From Chloroflexota bacterium (lineage in GTDB: Bacteria; Chloroflexota; UBA6077; FW602-bin22; JACPRP01): a DNA stretch of 59,643 bases. Of this stretch, positions 17,468 to 26,592 are shown one piece after another. Within the stretch, counting starts at the first letter, position 1. Every line of letters starts with the position of its first letter. The DNA lies in the NCBI GenBank assembly GCA_023480885.1, contig JAMCWX010000033.1, positions 1 through 59,643 of the forward strand. The letters run 5' to 3'. The notes under the pieces are model-generated. The model worked only from the letters and a program-made list of their open reading frames with translations, was not told the origin of the DNA and did no database searches. Both the position numbers and the translations under genes were made by a program.

Positions 17468-18592
17468 CTAGAGAGCTACTTCGATCGTCAACTTGCAACC
17501 TTTACCAGGAGCGCTGTTGACGTAGACTCGTCCCCCAAGGGACTGAATTCTGGCCTGCATGCCCTTGATGCCGCGCACTCGCCCTTCCGGCAGAGATTGC
17601 AAGACCTTCTCGACATCGAAGCCCGATCCATTGTCCTCGATAGTGAGCCTCACGAAGTCGTCAGAAAGCTCGATGCTCACCTGAGCCTCGGTTGGATTCG
17701 CGTGACTGGCGGCATTGTCGAGAGCTTCCTGCGTGATTCTGAAAAGGGCGATTTCCACGTGGGGTGGCAAACGGAATTGTGGGCCAGTTACATTGAGCTT
17801 AACCGGGATGTTTGTCTTAGCGGTGAATGTCTCCGACAATCGACGCAGGGTGGGAAGCATGCCCAGATCGTCCAGGATCATCGGGCGAAGATCGAAAATG
17901 AAGTGTCTGGTTTCCTGCAGAGTGCCTGTGATCATCGTTTTCAAGCTGGCGAGCTCAGATTTGGCACGTTCGGGATCTACGGTCAAGAGCCTCTGACATA
18001 TCTCAGTGCGTAGGATCAGGTTCGTCAGCGCTTGAGCCGGCCCGTCGTGAATTCGCCGTGCGATCCTCTGGCGCTCTTCTTCCTGCGCATCGATGGCTCT
18101 GCCAATCTCTTGCCTGACAGTTGCGCTCGTGCCTAGCCTGGTGCCAACGTTATCTGGCTCTCGTGAGAGCGGCCTGCCGCCAGCGTCCTCAGAACCTGCT
18201 TCTGCCAGTTCCATTATGCCCTTGCACACCTCGATGACTCGTATCAGTTGTTTCTCGTGAGGGCCAAGGCTTCGCTGCTTGTATTCCAGTTGCTCCAACT
18301 GCCCTTTCATCATGAAGAGACGCATTTCGGCTTCCTGAGCGGCAGCAAAAGAGTCACGGATCTGGGCGCGGCTGTACGTGTCGACCGCTTTTTCCATTTC
18401 TCGCAGCTTGCGAGCCGTCTCTGTAGCGCGAGAACTGAGGTGTTCTACTTCTGAGGACGTCTGCTTCAGCAAGACCTCGATCTCGCCAGTCTCTCTGCGG
18501 ACGCGTTGAAGCTCCTCGGTGCTCTCGTGCAAGAGTTCCTGGATGTCACGTAACAAGCTTACGTCGACCGCAACTTTGGATGAAGTCTGCAT
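17468..18592 (-). CDS. DegS-like sensor histidine kinase (cytoplasmic)
   Basis: About 374 residues with no membrane helix. A long coiled-coil N-terminus (to about residue 130) is followed by a HisKA_3 dimerisation domain, E-E-E-R-Q-R-I-A-R-R-I-H-D-G-P-A-Q-A-L, whose His is the phospho-acceptor. The HATPase domain has ITQEALDNAASHA (N box), EDNGSGFD (G1) and a G2 block near the end. This is the DegS type, which senses a cytoplasmic signal. The frame is open to 18619 with TTG, but ATG 18592 has GAGG 6 bases upstream. The partner is most likely the regulator encoded just upstream (18670-19353). Confidence 0.9.
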   Translation of the reverse strand: MQTSSKVAVDVSLLRDIQELLHESTEELQRVRRETGEIEVLLKQTSSEVEHLSSRATETARKLREMEKAVDTYSRAQIRDSFAAAQEAEMRLFMMKGQLEQLEYKQRSLGPHEKQLIRVIEVCKGIMELAEAGSEDAGGRPLSREPDNVGTRLGTSATVRQEIGRAIDAQEEERQRIARRIHDGPAQALTNLILRTEICQRLLTVDPERAKSELASLKTMITGTLQETRHFIFDLRPMILDDLGMLPTLRRLSETFTAKTNIPVKLNVTGPQFRLPPHVEIALFRITQEALDNAASHANPTEAQVSIELSDDFVRLTIEDNGSGFDVEKVLQSLPEGRVRGIKGMQARIQSLGGRVYVNSAPGKGCKLTIEVAL

Positions 18593-18669
18593 TGCTATCC
18601 TCGGCAAAGCCAGAGCCAACGCCTTCGGGCTCCCAGAAGCGTCCAGCTCGGCGCTGCGCTATCGTGGTG

Positions 18670-19353
18670 CTAGAGTTCTTGCATCTTTATCCAGCCTCGG
18701 CGAAGTGCGTAAACCACCGCTTGAGTGCGGTCGTTCACGGCCAGCTTGCGGAGGATGGACGTGATATGGTTCTTGACTGTTTGATCGCTGATCTTCAGGG
18801 CACGAGCGATCTCTTTGTTCGAGTTCCCTCTAGCGATGTAGTCCAGCACCTCGATCTCCCGCGCCGAGAGAGGCACGAACAGGGGCTCTATCTCCTGGCC
18901 AACGTTGGCCAGCTCGCGGAATTGCTTCAGCACGCGAGAGGCAACCAATGGCTTGGTAAGCACACTTTCGTTGATCAAGTACTCGCCAGCAGCGACGCGA
19001 CGAATCCCGCCGAGTAGCTCGTCTGGGCGTATATCCTTCAGATAAAATGCGGAGGCTCCAACCTTGATTGCCTGGAACAACTGTTCTTCGTCGTCGTAGG
19101 CGGTCATCAAAATGATGCCTGTGCGGGGAAGATGAAGCTTAATAACTCTCGCGACTTCGAGACCGTCAACGCTGGGCATATGCACATCCACAAGAATGAC
19201 GTCAGGCGCGATCGCCCTTGCCAGCGCGATAGCCTGCTTCCCGTCCGAAGCTTCGCCGACCACGTCAATATCCGGCTCGGTCTCCAAGATTCCTTTCACT
19301 CCCTGGCAGAAAATAGGATGATCGTCAGCAATTAGTACTCTTACCTTTTCCAT
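18670..19353 (-). CDS. NarL/DegU-type response regulator
   Basis: 227 residues. The receiver domain has the acidic pair Asp10/Asp11 (IADDHP), phospho-acceptor Asp56 (ILVDVHMP), then Thr and Lys (ILMTAYDD, FYLKDI). The C-terminal LuxR-type HTH reads LSAREIEVLDYIARGNSNKEIARALKISDQTVKNHITSILRKLAVNDRTQAV, intact. It probably binds DNA as a dimer after phosphorylation by one or both flanking kinases. An upstream in-frame GTG (19371) is possible; ATG 19353 fits the family better. Candidate targets are the repeats near 17354 and 20510. Confidence 0.93.
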   Translation of the reverse strand: MEKVRVLIADDHPIFCQGVKGILETEPDIDVVGEASDGKQAIALARAIAPDVILVDVHMPSVDGLEVARVIKLHLPRTGIILMTAYDDEEQLFQAIKVGASAFYLKDIRPDELLGGIRRVAAGEYLINESVLTKPLVASRVLKQFRELANVGQEIEPLFVPLSAREIEVLDYIARGNSNKEIARALKISDQTVKNHITSILRKLAVNDRTQAVVYALRRGWIKMQEL

Positions 19354-19389
19354 TCTTCCGTCACACTCCACTTCCAGCCAAAGCCTGAG

Positions 19390-20457
19390 TCACAAGTCGG
19401 TTGTGTCTGATCCTATCGGCACGTTCAAGATTACCCTGGTGCCTTGTCCGGGAGCGCTTATGATATCGATATCTCCTCCAATGAGTTGGCTGCGTTCTCG
19501 CATACTGATCAACCCGAAGTGCTCGACCTGATCCTTTGTGTGCTTTGCCACGTCGAATCCTACCCCATTGTCTTCCACCATTACCACAATCGCATCCGCG
19601 TCGCGACTGAGTGTAAGCTTCACCTGAGAGGCGTGGCTATGTTTTTGGACGTTTTGCATGGCCTCCTGAATTATACGGTAAATCGCCGTCTCCTGCGCAA
19701 CTGGAAGCCGCCCAGTGTCGCTCAGCTCACTCACTACCGCAATGCTGAAGCGCGACTGATAGTTCTTGGCGTAGTGTTGCAGCATCGCCTGCAAGCCCGT
19801 ATCGGCTAGCGGAGCAGGGCGCAGATCGAAAATGAAGTTACGCACTTCTGCCAACCCCTCGCGGACGTCCTTCTTGAGACGGGCAATTTCCTTGGGAAGT
19901 CGTTCTGGCTCCTTTTCCAGCAGGCGCTCGCAGAATTCCAATTGAAAGATCGCATTGGCCAGCACCTGCGCAGGCCCATCGTGAATCTCTCGCGCCAGCC
20001 GCTGTCTTTCGACCTCTTGAGCTTGCAGCATCCGAATCTGCGAGAGGCGCGTCAGTTTGCTCTCGTCCTTCTGATTGTCAGCGGTTAGAAACTGCCCCGC
20101 GATCTCGAATTGCTTCATCAACCATCGCAGCCTTTGAGTTTCGTGCTGCAACGCAGCCAATCGCTCCGTTGCCCAGAGGTACTGTTGCTTTAACGCGCGC
20201 TCCTCCTCGCTCAATCGTCTGTCTTCAAGGCCGGACGATCTCGAGCCAGAAGGGGTCTGGCTGCTCTCCGCCGGAACTCGCGCTGCGGAGATACCCAGCA
20301 GTTTGCTCTGAATATGTTGCTGTTCAGTTGCCCACTGCTTGGACAGCGACCTGGCTTGCTCCGTAATGGCTCGAAGCTTTTCCTGCTGCTCTTGCAGGAT
20401 AGCTGCCGCCGATTCGAGCAGGGCAGCGCTGTCCTCCAGGTACCGAGATGTGCTCAA
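19390..20457 (-). CDS. Second DegS-like sensor histidine kinase (cytoplasmic)
   Basis: 355 residues, same architecture as the kinase at 17468-18592 but clearly diverged. A coiled-coil N-terminus (1-145) is followed by HisKA_3 with His159 (EVERQRLAREIHDGPAQVLA) and a HATPase domain with YRIIQEAMQNVQKHSHA, EDNGVGFD and HFGLISMRERSQLIGG. The two kinases bracket one response regulator in the same orientation, as if they arose by duplication and now feed one output. A 22-bp direct repeat lies just upstream of this gene. Confidence 0.9.
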   Translation of the reverse strand: MSTSRYLEDSAALLESAAAILQEQQEKLRAITEQARSLSKQWATEQQHIQSKLLGISAARVPAESSQTPSGSRSSGLEDRRLSEEERALKQQYLWATERLAALQHETQRLRWLMKQFEIAGQFLTADNQKDESKLTRLSQIRMLQAQEVERQRLAREIHDGPAQVLANAIFQLEFCERLLEKEPERLPKEIARLKKDVREGLAEVRNFIFDLRPAPLADTGLQAMLQHYAKNYQSRFSIAVVSELSDTGRLPVAQETAIYRIIQEAMQNVQKHSHASQVKLTLSRDADAIVVMVEDNGVGFDVAKHTKDQVEHFGLISMRERSQLIGGDIDIISAPGQGTRVILNVPIGSDTTDL

Positions 20458-20509
20458 TTGCTATTCCCCCTATTACGAGCACTCTGGTTAGTATACAACT
20501 AATGCAAAA

Positions 20510-20555
20510 GTGATACAAGGTCGTGAGCCTGGGGTGATACAAGGTCGTGAGCCTG
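20510..20555. repeat. Two direct copies of a 22-bp sequence upstream of the kinase operon
   Basis: Bases 20510-20531 and 20534-20555 are identical over 22 bases (gtgatacaaggtcgtgagcc plus tg), 24 bp apart. They fill the gap between the leftward kinase gene (starts 20457) and the stop of the upstream membrane protein (20558). They could be a paired regulator site or a simple local duplication. Confidence 0.75.
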
Positions 20556-20557
20556 AG

Positions 20558-22129
20558 TCAGTCCTGGCTAAGATCATATACTACCATATTATGCAGCTTC
20601 AGGTCGACTAGCAGCTTACTGTTGGCCTCGAACACTTCCTTCGCACCGGGCATGCCCACGAGTGAGGGGTACCAATCCGGAAAGAACGCGATGTAGCGTG
20701 CGCCGTGATCCTTGGCCATCGCCAGCAGTCGTTCCTGGTTGTGGATGTAGGGGATTGTCTCAGGTGAGATCAGCCCAGCGGTATCGAATATCTGCCGATT
20801 GGAGAAGTAGCCTATGGCACCTATATCGTGCGTCGCCACTATGCTCCCTTCCGGCGTGTTTTGGGCCAGCCATTTTGCCGTGGCTACTTGCTGATCGTTG
20901 ATTATTGCGGACGTGAGCGCCAATATCTCGGCTCCTTTGTACCAGAAGACGATGGCGGCAATCGCCGTCACTACAACGTAAGCGCCGGCGAACTTGTACA
21001 ATGCCTTTCCTTGTAGCCACGCCAGGAACTGCTGCGTACCTGCCAGACCATACAGGATCACGATTGGGATAAGCGGCATCAGGTATCTGCCATTGTGCAA
21101 AACCTGGGGCACGCGAACGCCATGCGCAACAAACAGCAACGCTACCCACGCTAACGGCAATGCCTGGTTCAGCGAGCGGCTGCCCGTAATCTGCTTCAGG
21201 CAGAAGAACAGGCCTGGCAACAGCAAGAACGTTGCGCCTTGCCCGAAGAAGAGCATGTTAGTGGCGTGAACGAGGAATGTCAGGTAGGCTTTGATGCCCG
21301 CATCGTCACCATACAGCGCCTGCTTGGCGAAAACAGACGTAGGCAGAACGCTTCCGCTAAGCGACCAGTTCAACCACGCGTACGGTATGGCGAAGATCGC
21401 GAAGCCGAGGAACAGCAGAGCCAGCTCGTGCAGACACTTGCCCAGGGAATCGCGCGCTCTGTAGCAATTCCACAGACTGTAGGCGACGACTAGCGCCGTC
21501 AGCAATATGCCCTCGGGCCTCATCACCAGGAGAGCTCCCGCGACCAGGCCGATGATCCACGCTCTGCCCTGGATGAGCGCGGCATACATAAGGGCTAGCG
21601 TCAAAGCTGCGAAGGGGATAGTTTCCATGCCAGAGAAGGCTGCCCAGGTCAGATGCCAATCCAGAGCGACGAAAACTGCTGTGGCAAGGGCAGCCAGCCT
21701 GCGCTCGGGGAAGAGAAGCAGGGACAACTGGCGGGACATCAGGCTCAAGACGAACAGCGCGAAGATGCCTGACAGATAGGCCCAGACTCGGAAATCTATG
21801 CCAAGCGCGTAACCCGCGGCGAGCCAGACGGTCCACAAAGGCGACGTCATTGCTCCTGCGGTTGTGCCCTGGGTATAAATGAAATAGCCGTAGCTAACCA
21901 GGTTCCGGGCGAAGGTCTGGTAAATCCACGAGTCGTCCAGTGGGAAGCCCAGCGAATTGGTTTGAGCCTTGAGATAAGTCAGGTAGACCATCGAGGTGAC
22001 CGCCAGTAATATGGCGATCACGAAGGCAGAGTTCTTCTCAGCAAAAGAGACGACGCTCAGCGGAGGCCGCAGGAAACTTGCGCCCATTACCGAGGATCGA
22101 TCTGTGCAAACTTTGGACGTTGATGTCAT
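20558..22129 (-). CDS. PMT/GT39-like integral membrane protein
   Basis: 523 residues, about 11-12 membrane helices. The loop after the first long helix reads FPLDDSWIYQTFARNLVSYGYF...TSPLWTVWLAAGY. This acidic DD followed by a Ser-Pro-Leu-Trp motif is the signature of a widespread Chloroflexota/bacterial PMT-like group. The C-terminal soluble part (IVATHDIGAIGYFSNRQIFDTAGLISPE) is also typical of that group. Probable polyprenyl-phosphate sugar transferase acting outside the cell; substrate unknown. It is the last of three such genes in one leftward run. Confidence 0.8.
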   Translation of the reverse strand: MTSTSKVCTDRSSVMGASFLRPPLSVVSFAEKNSAFVIAILLAVTSMVYLTYLKAQTNSLGFPLDDSWIYQTFARNLVSYGYFIYTQGTTAGAMTSPLWTVWLAAGYALGIDFRVWAYLSGIFALFVLSLMSRQLSLLLFPERRLAALATAVFVALDWHLTWAAFSGMETIPFAALTLALMYAALIQGRAWIIGLVAGALLVMRPEGILLTALVVAYSLWNCYRARDSLGKCLHELALLFLGFAIFAIPYAWLNWSLSGSVLPTSVFAKQALYGDDAGIKAYLTFLVHATNMLFFGQGATFLLLPGLFFCLKQITGSRSLNQALPLAWVALLFVAHGVRVPQVLHNGRYLMPLIPIVILYGLAGTQQFLAWLQGKALYKFAGAYVVVTAIAAIVFWYKGAEILALTSAIINDQQVATAKWLAQNTPEGSIVATHDIGAIGYFSNRQIFDTAGLISPETIPYIHNQERLLAMAKDHGARYIAFFPDWYPSLVGMPGAKEVFEANSKLLVDLKLHNMVVYDLSQD

Positions 22130-22281
22130 TGCCGAAGCACCCCTTCTGAGGCCGCCTTCGGATTCTGCAACATCGCGCGCTTTTCGTGGCGCTTATTATA
22201 CAGCGTGAATGCGACTATTGCACTGGCAAAGATAGGCTAGTCCAGGAAACTGAGGGGACTACGTGAAGTCTCTTGCCCGTA

Positions 22282-23892
22282 TCAGCCCCTGTTCTCTGCC
22301 GCGCCGCCAGGTCGTGTGACCCGATATATCTTGAAATCTCCAATCGTCTGCTCTAGCCGCAACGCCGGGTTATCTTCACGGCCCGCAAAGAGATCGTTCA
22401 GCGGCTTCGGGTGTCCGGGCTCGAGCACCAGATAACGCGCATTGAAGCGACGGGCAAGCTCGATTGTGCTCGATACCCCATCGTTAGTGAACACGATGGA
22501 GGGACGATGGGCGACATAGTAATACCTGAGTGGGTCGACCACCATCACGGTTTCCCCGTCAGTCGTTCTTCCCTGTAGCCACGAAGCTACCTCTCTGTAT
22601 TCGTTGTAGCGATCGTCCCAACCTTGAATGGCCTTCACCGCCAGCGCTGCGCTCAGCACAACGGCGAAGCCTACCGCGATGACGGTGAAGTTCCGCTGCG
22701 CGATAGGTACTACCCAGTGACGTCGGAACCTGGCGACGAGGGCGACTGTGGCGTCGAGCCCGACGAGCGCTGCGCCGAAAATGAAAGGCAGCAGCGCGGC
22801 GCCAGAATGCGTGTAGGTCCCGCGCGGACCCGGGAAAGTGAAGATCAATGATACTGTGGCAAATAGCAATATGTTGTAGATAAGAAAAGGCAAGTATTCC
22901 AGGCGACTCCGCAGTCTCCAGAGCCCGACGAGAACGAAGGGGGTCAGGAACACAAGAGAGATCTCTGTGAAAACCCAGAAATTCGAGGCGAAAGCGCTGG
23001 CTCTCGATCGCAATATCTCATCCCATCCCCAGCCAAGGAAGTAGGCCAGGTCGACCTTGTGCCCGTAGGCAAACATGTCGTTGTATTCGCGTAAGAACAT
23101 CGCCTTCAGACCTGCCCCAGGGAAAAGCGTTCCCGTATCGATCCAGTTGCGATACAGCCACGGCGAGAGCACGAGTAGATATGCCAGGACTGATCCCAAT
23201 CCTGTGGCGAGAACCTCGACGTAATGGCCGGACCCGTCTCGGAATCGCCTGGCAAAGAGGATCACTAGCGCAAGCGCAATCGGGACGAGGAGTAGCGCTC
23301 CGTCGGCGCGAGTTAGCTGCGCGAGCGCAACTATGCCGCTAGCAGGCACGAGGTACGCAATGGCGTCGCGCAGCGCCTTATATGTGAGTATGAGGGCCAG
23401 GGAGCCAAAGACTGCGTAGAGCCCGAAGCCCTCGGGAACTATCCAGTAGACGTAATAAATGCCGCTGAAGATGATGATGGCTGCTATCCCCCATGCGTAG
23501 CGTGCGCTGCGAAAGACATCTTTACCGAGCCAGTAGCCGATGACTGGCAGCAGGGCAGATGCGACGATCATCGGCACCTGTGCGGCGCGAAACGAGAGGC
23601 CAAATGTCAGAAACGAAAGGTACACCGTAATTGACGACAGCGGCATCCAGTACACGTTGCTGGGGTGCGTCACAGTAGTCGGGTTTTCCAGATAATTCCA
23701 GATGAAATCCTCCACAAAGCCGCGCCCGTAGTACAGGTTCTGGGCAACGTGGAAGTAATAATAGGAATCCGCGTATCCTGGCTGGGTGATGAATAGCGCC
23801 GTGACCGAGCGGACGACAAGCGCTACGGCGAAGACCGCCAATGGAGCGGCGAGCCTGGACGAATCGAAAATTCTCTCTAACCTTCCCATCAC
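22282..23892 (-). CDS. Integral membrane glycosyltransferase-like protein (PMT/STT3-like topology)
   Basis: 536 residues with about 12 helices. The first outer loop has GYADSYYYFHVAQNLYYGRGFVEDF and then VTHPSNVYWMPL, resembling the acidic-then-Pro pattern of PMT and STT3-like enzymes. The C-terminal domain is short and soluble. GTG 23892 or ATG 23889 overlaps the stop of the upstream gene, giving coupled translation. The 152-base gap to the next gene at 22130-22281 holds nothing recognisable. Confidence 0.75.
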   Translation of the reverse strand: MMGRLERIFDSSRLAAPLAVFAVALVVRSVTALFITQPGYADSYYYFHVAQNLYYGRGFVEDFIWNYLENPTTVTHPSNVYWMPLSSITVYLSFLTFGLSFRAAQVPMIVASALLPVIGYWLGKDVFRSARYAWGIAAIIIFSGIYYVYWIVPEGFGLYAVFGSLALILTYKALRDAIAYLVPASGIVALAQLTRADGALLLVPIALALVILFARRFRDGSGHYVEVLATGLGSVLAYLLVLSPWLYRNWIDTGTLFPGAGLKAMFLREYNDMFAYGHKVDLAYFLGWGWDEILRSRASAFASNFWVFTEISLVFLTPFVLVGLWRLRSRLEYLPFLIYNILLFATVSLIFTFPGPRGTYTHSGAALLPFIFGAALVGLDATVALVARFRRHWVVPIAQRNFTVIAVGFAVVLSAALAVKAIQGWDDRYNEYREVASWLQGRTTDGETVMVVDPLRYYYVAHRPSIVFTNDGVSSTIELARRFNARYLVLEPGHPKPLNDLFAGREDNPALRLEQTIGDFKIYRVTRPGGAAENRG

Positions 23893-25712
23893 TTCGCCAT
23901 CGGATTCTGATAGACTACATACTCGCCGGCGTGGAAAGCCACGGGCCAGCTTGTCGTTACTTCCCTGGCGATCTTTCCTTCTTCAGGCATTTCCTTGGCC
24001 CATGCCCTGGAGAAGTCGTCCAGAACCACGTACTTTGCTCGATTGTAACGAGCATCGTACACGAATCGAGATGCTGGTACGTTGGCCGGGGAGAAGGGAG
24101 TCTCTTTTCCCTCGGCGACCACGGCCTCCGACAGATGGGTCGTGTGCGCAGTTAACAGCCAAGACACGTAAGGTGAGACGATGACCAAGTCGTCTGTTCG
24201 CGTCGACCCATTGACGAAATCGGCCATCGATTGTGCGTCTTGCAGCGATTTCGGCGAAAGGTCATCGTTGCTCAGGCGCAATGTGCCGTGCACGCTGAAC
24301 ACGTCCATTGCAAGAATCGAAGCTAGAGGCAGGTAAATTATCGCGAATACACAACTCATAATAGCAAGCGAACGGGATCGATGCCATCTGTCTCCCATAG
24401 CGTCGAACCAGAGCTCGGTACCCCACTTGTACAGGTATTCCGTTGCCCTTACCAAGAAAACGGCAAAGCCGAGAGAGACGAACGGCAGGAGTGGGATTGC
24501 AGACCTGAAAACAGGATTGGGGTTGCGAATCTTCAAAATGAAGACCAGTGCAACAAAGGTGAACAGCACAAGCATCGTTCGTGCCTTCTTGTCCGCCATC
24601 AAGAAGATTCCGGCTATGCCGGGTACGAGCCAGTAGTCGAAACCGAGAAACCCCGCGTAGTTAATGCCGAGTGTGAGGCCGGCTACGAGCGCGTTTGGGT
24701 CGCTGACTCGCGTGAGGTTTTTCTGCCAGTCGTAAACTACCTCAGATGGCATTAGAAGCAAGACCGCAGTTGTGCACATTATTGGAACCGCGAAGGCAAC
24801 CGCTGCGGTGGAAAGGAGCCGTCCGCGGTTGGTCGCCAGGGTGACGATAAGCACTGCCGCGATTAGGAATAGGCCCTCCTGGTCGCTGGCCATGCCCAGG
24901 CCAGCCGTTAACGCGGCTGCGAGCAGCCATCCCAACGGTCTGCGCCTATGTGGGAGCGCGCCAGATGCGTAGGAGCGAACGGCACTTGTCCACTGTGACT
25001 GGCTTTTGCCCTCGCTCTCGGACGCGCCATTAATGTAGGGGCGAACAGCGTTCGCCCTCGGGGCCTGGGCAGGGCCAACCTCAACGCTATGTGCTGTAGC
25101 GTAGCGCCACGTGAAGTACGCACATAGTGCCCCGAGAAACATGAGTTGATTATAGGAATATCCCCAACGATTGTACGTTATCGCGACTGGGAATATGGCG
25201 AAGACCCCCGCTGCAAACAGTCCGACCTTCTGGCCGCCGGTATCCCTGCCTAGAAAATACAGCACCAGGGTAGTGAGAACGCCGAAGGTGCTTGTTAGCA
25301 GGCGGAGTGCGAGGATATTGGGACCAAACATCCAGAAAAGGGGCACCAGTAAAGCGTAGAATAACGGTGGATGCTCCACGAAGGGATAGCTTACCGCGTA
25401 CATTTGCAGCCGACCCTGTGAGAGGTTCCAGGCCATGTTGATATTGTAGCCTTCGTCACCTTCCCAACTCGGGTTTGTCGGCAGGTTCTTGTACCTGAGG
25501 TAGGCGCTTATTGCGAGAACCGTGAGCAAGGCGAGAACACCAAGGAAGGCCACGAGGCTGTCTGGAAGCTGCTGTGAGACAAGCAGTCTCCTCTTCCCGT
25601 GGCCTTCCTGTTGCAACGGCTCACTCATGGCTATGCCGCACGAATGCGAGTCTCGGCGCTTTTCATTCCGATCCACCGGCTGGAGGCTGTTTTGGCGCTG
25701 AGATTCTACCAC
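23889..25712 (-). CDS. GT39/PMT-2-like glycosyltransferase with a repeat-derived insertion
   Basis: 607 residues by the GTG at 25712; the ATG at 25628 (residue 29) is an equally good start. Signature motifs are WEGDEGYNINMAWNL (acidic pair after TM1) and FVEHPPLFYALLVPLF. Between helices, residues about 213-258 form a polar stretch that contains two copies of a short peptide motif (N-A-V-R-P-Y-I-N-G-A and S-A-V-R-S-Y-A-S-G-A). Relatives lack such a loop as far as I know, and the DNA there is repeat-like. The membrane core before and after reads normally, so the protein may still be active. Confidence 0.8.
   Translation of the reverse strand: MVESQRQNSLQPVDRNEKRRDSHSCGIAMSEPLQQEGHGKRRLLVSQQLPDSLVAFLGVLALLTVLAISAYLRYKNLPTNPSWEGDEGYNINMAWNLSQGRLQMYAVSYPFVEHPPLFYALLVPLFWMFGPNILALRLLTSTFGVLTTLVLYFLGRDTGGQKVGLFAAGVFAIFPVAITYNRWGYSYNQLMFLGALCAYFTWRYATAHSVEVGPAQAPRANAVRPYINGASESEGKSQSQWTSAVRSYASGALPHRRRPLGWLLAAALTAGLGMASDQEGLFLIAAVLIVTLATNRGRLLSTAAVAFAVPIMCTTAVLLLMPSEVVYDWQKNLTRVSDPNALVAGLTLGINYAGFLGFDYWLVPGIAGIFLMADKKARTMLVLFTFVALVFILKIRNPNPVFRSAIPLLPFVSLGFAVFLVRATEYLYKWGTELWFDAMGDRWHRSRSLAIMSCVFAIIYLPLASILAMDVFSVHGTLRLSNDDLSPKSLQDAQSMADFVNGSTRTDDLVIVSPYVSWLLTAHTTHLSEAVVAEGKETPFSPANVPASRFVYDARYNRAKYVVLDDFSRAWAKEMPEEGKIAREVTTSWPVAFHAGEYVVYQNPMAK
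24939..25076. repeat. In-frame repeat insertion within the GT39-like gene
   Basis: Plus-strand text has two related units: gcgccagatgcgtaggagcg then aacgg, and gcgccattaatgtaggggcg then aacagcgttcgcc. Both encode, on the minus strand, the same short peptide pattern. The units look like the dispersed 'taggggcgaac' intergenic repeats of some environmental bacteria; that comparison is from memory. Confidence 0.6.
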
Positions 25713-25774
25713 CGCCAGTTTTCGCTTGGAAATAAGAAGAAAGTACCAGCCTGACCTTCAACCTTTGTTATGGC

Positions 25775-26563
25775 TTAGTTTTCGGACGACTCCACTTTGC
25801 CCAGCTTCGACTTGAGATCGTCCAGGAATTGGGACAGGATATCGATGGGCACAGGGAAGACGATAGTCGAGTTCTTCTCGACCGCGATCTCGGTCAGTGT
25901 TTGCAGGTACCGCAGCTGCAAGCTTGCCGGCTCCTCGCTCATCACCATCGCCGCTTGCCTGAGGTTCTGGGCAGCCGTCGCCTCCCCCTCGGCGTGAATG
26001 ATCTTCGCCCGCTTCTCTCGCTCGGCCTCGGCCTGCTTGGCCATAGCACGTTTCATCGTGTCTGGCAGCTCGACATCCTTTACCTCTACGACGCTGACCT
26101 TGATTCCCCAGGGCTCGGTCTGCTCGTCGATAATTTGCTGCAGTTTCAGGTTGATCGCCTCACGCTGCGACAGCAACTCGTCCAACTCTGATTGGCCAAG
26201 AACGCTGCGCAGTGTCGTCTGTGCAATCTGGAACGTGGCCCTGACGTAGTCCGCCACCTTCACCACGGCGTCACCAGGATTTATCACGCGGAAGTAGACC
26301 ACCGCGCTTACCCGCACGCTGACGTTATCCTTTGTGATCACTTCCTGTGGCGGGATTTCCATAGTGACGGTGCGCAGATCCACTTTCTGCATCCTGTCTA
26401 CGAATGGAACGATCAAGAACAGGCCCGGCCCTCGCGGGCCAACCAGTCGCCCGAGACGGAAGACAACGCCTCGCTCATACTCCGTAACGATCTTAACGGA
26501 GGCGCTGAACAGGGGCAAGACGACGACGATGATGACGACAATTACCCACAATAACTCCAACAT
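25775..26563 (-). CDS. Slipin/stomatin-like SPFH (band 7) protein
   Basis: 262 residues. An N-terminal membrane hairpin or helix ([20 protein letters not shown]) is followed by the SPFH domain ([40 protein letters not shown]), then a helical region ([27 protein letters not shown]) that oligomerises. This is the bacterial stomatin that is the partner and substrate of the NfeD-type membrane protease. That gene is directly upstream with a 29-base gap, so the classic stomatin-NfeD pair is intact. Confidence 0.93.
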   Translation of the reverse strand: MLELLWVIVVIIVVVLPLFSASVKIVTEYERGVVFRLGRLVGPRGPGLFLIVPFVDRMQKVDLRTVTMEIPPQEVITKDNVSVRVSAVVYFRVINPGDAVVKVADYVRATFQIAQTTLRSVLGQSELDELLSQREAINLKLQQIIDEQTEPWGIKVSVVEVKDVELPDTMKRAMAKQAEAEREKRAKIIHAEGEATAAQNLRQAAMVMSEEPASLQLRYLQTLTEIAVEKNSTIVFPVPIDILSQFLDDLKSKLGKVESSEN

Positions 26564-26592
26564 CCTTTTTCCTCCCCAATAGATATGGTTAA

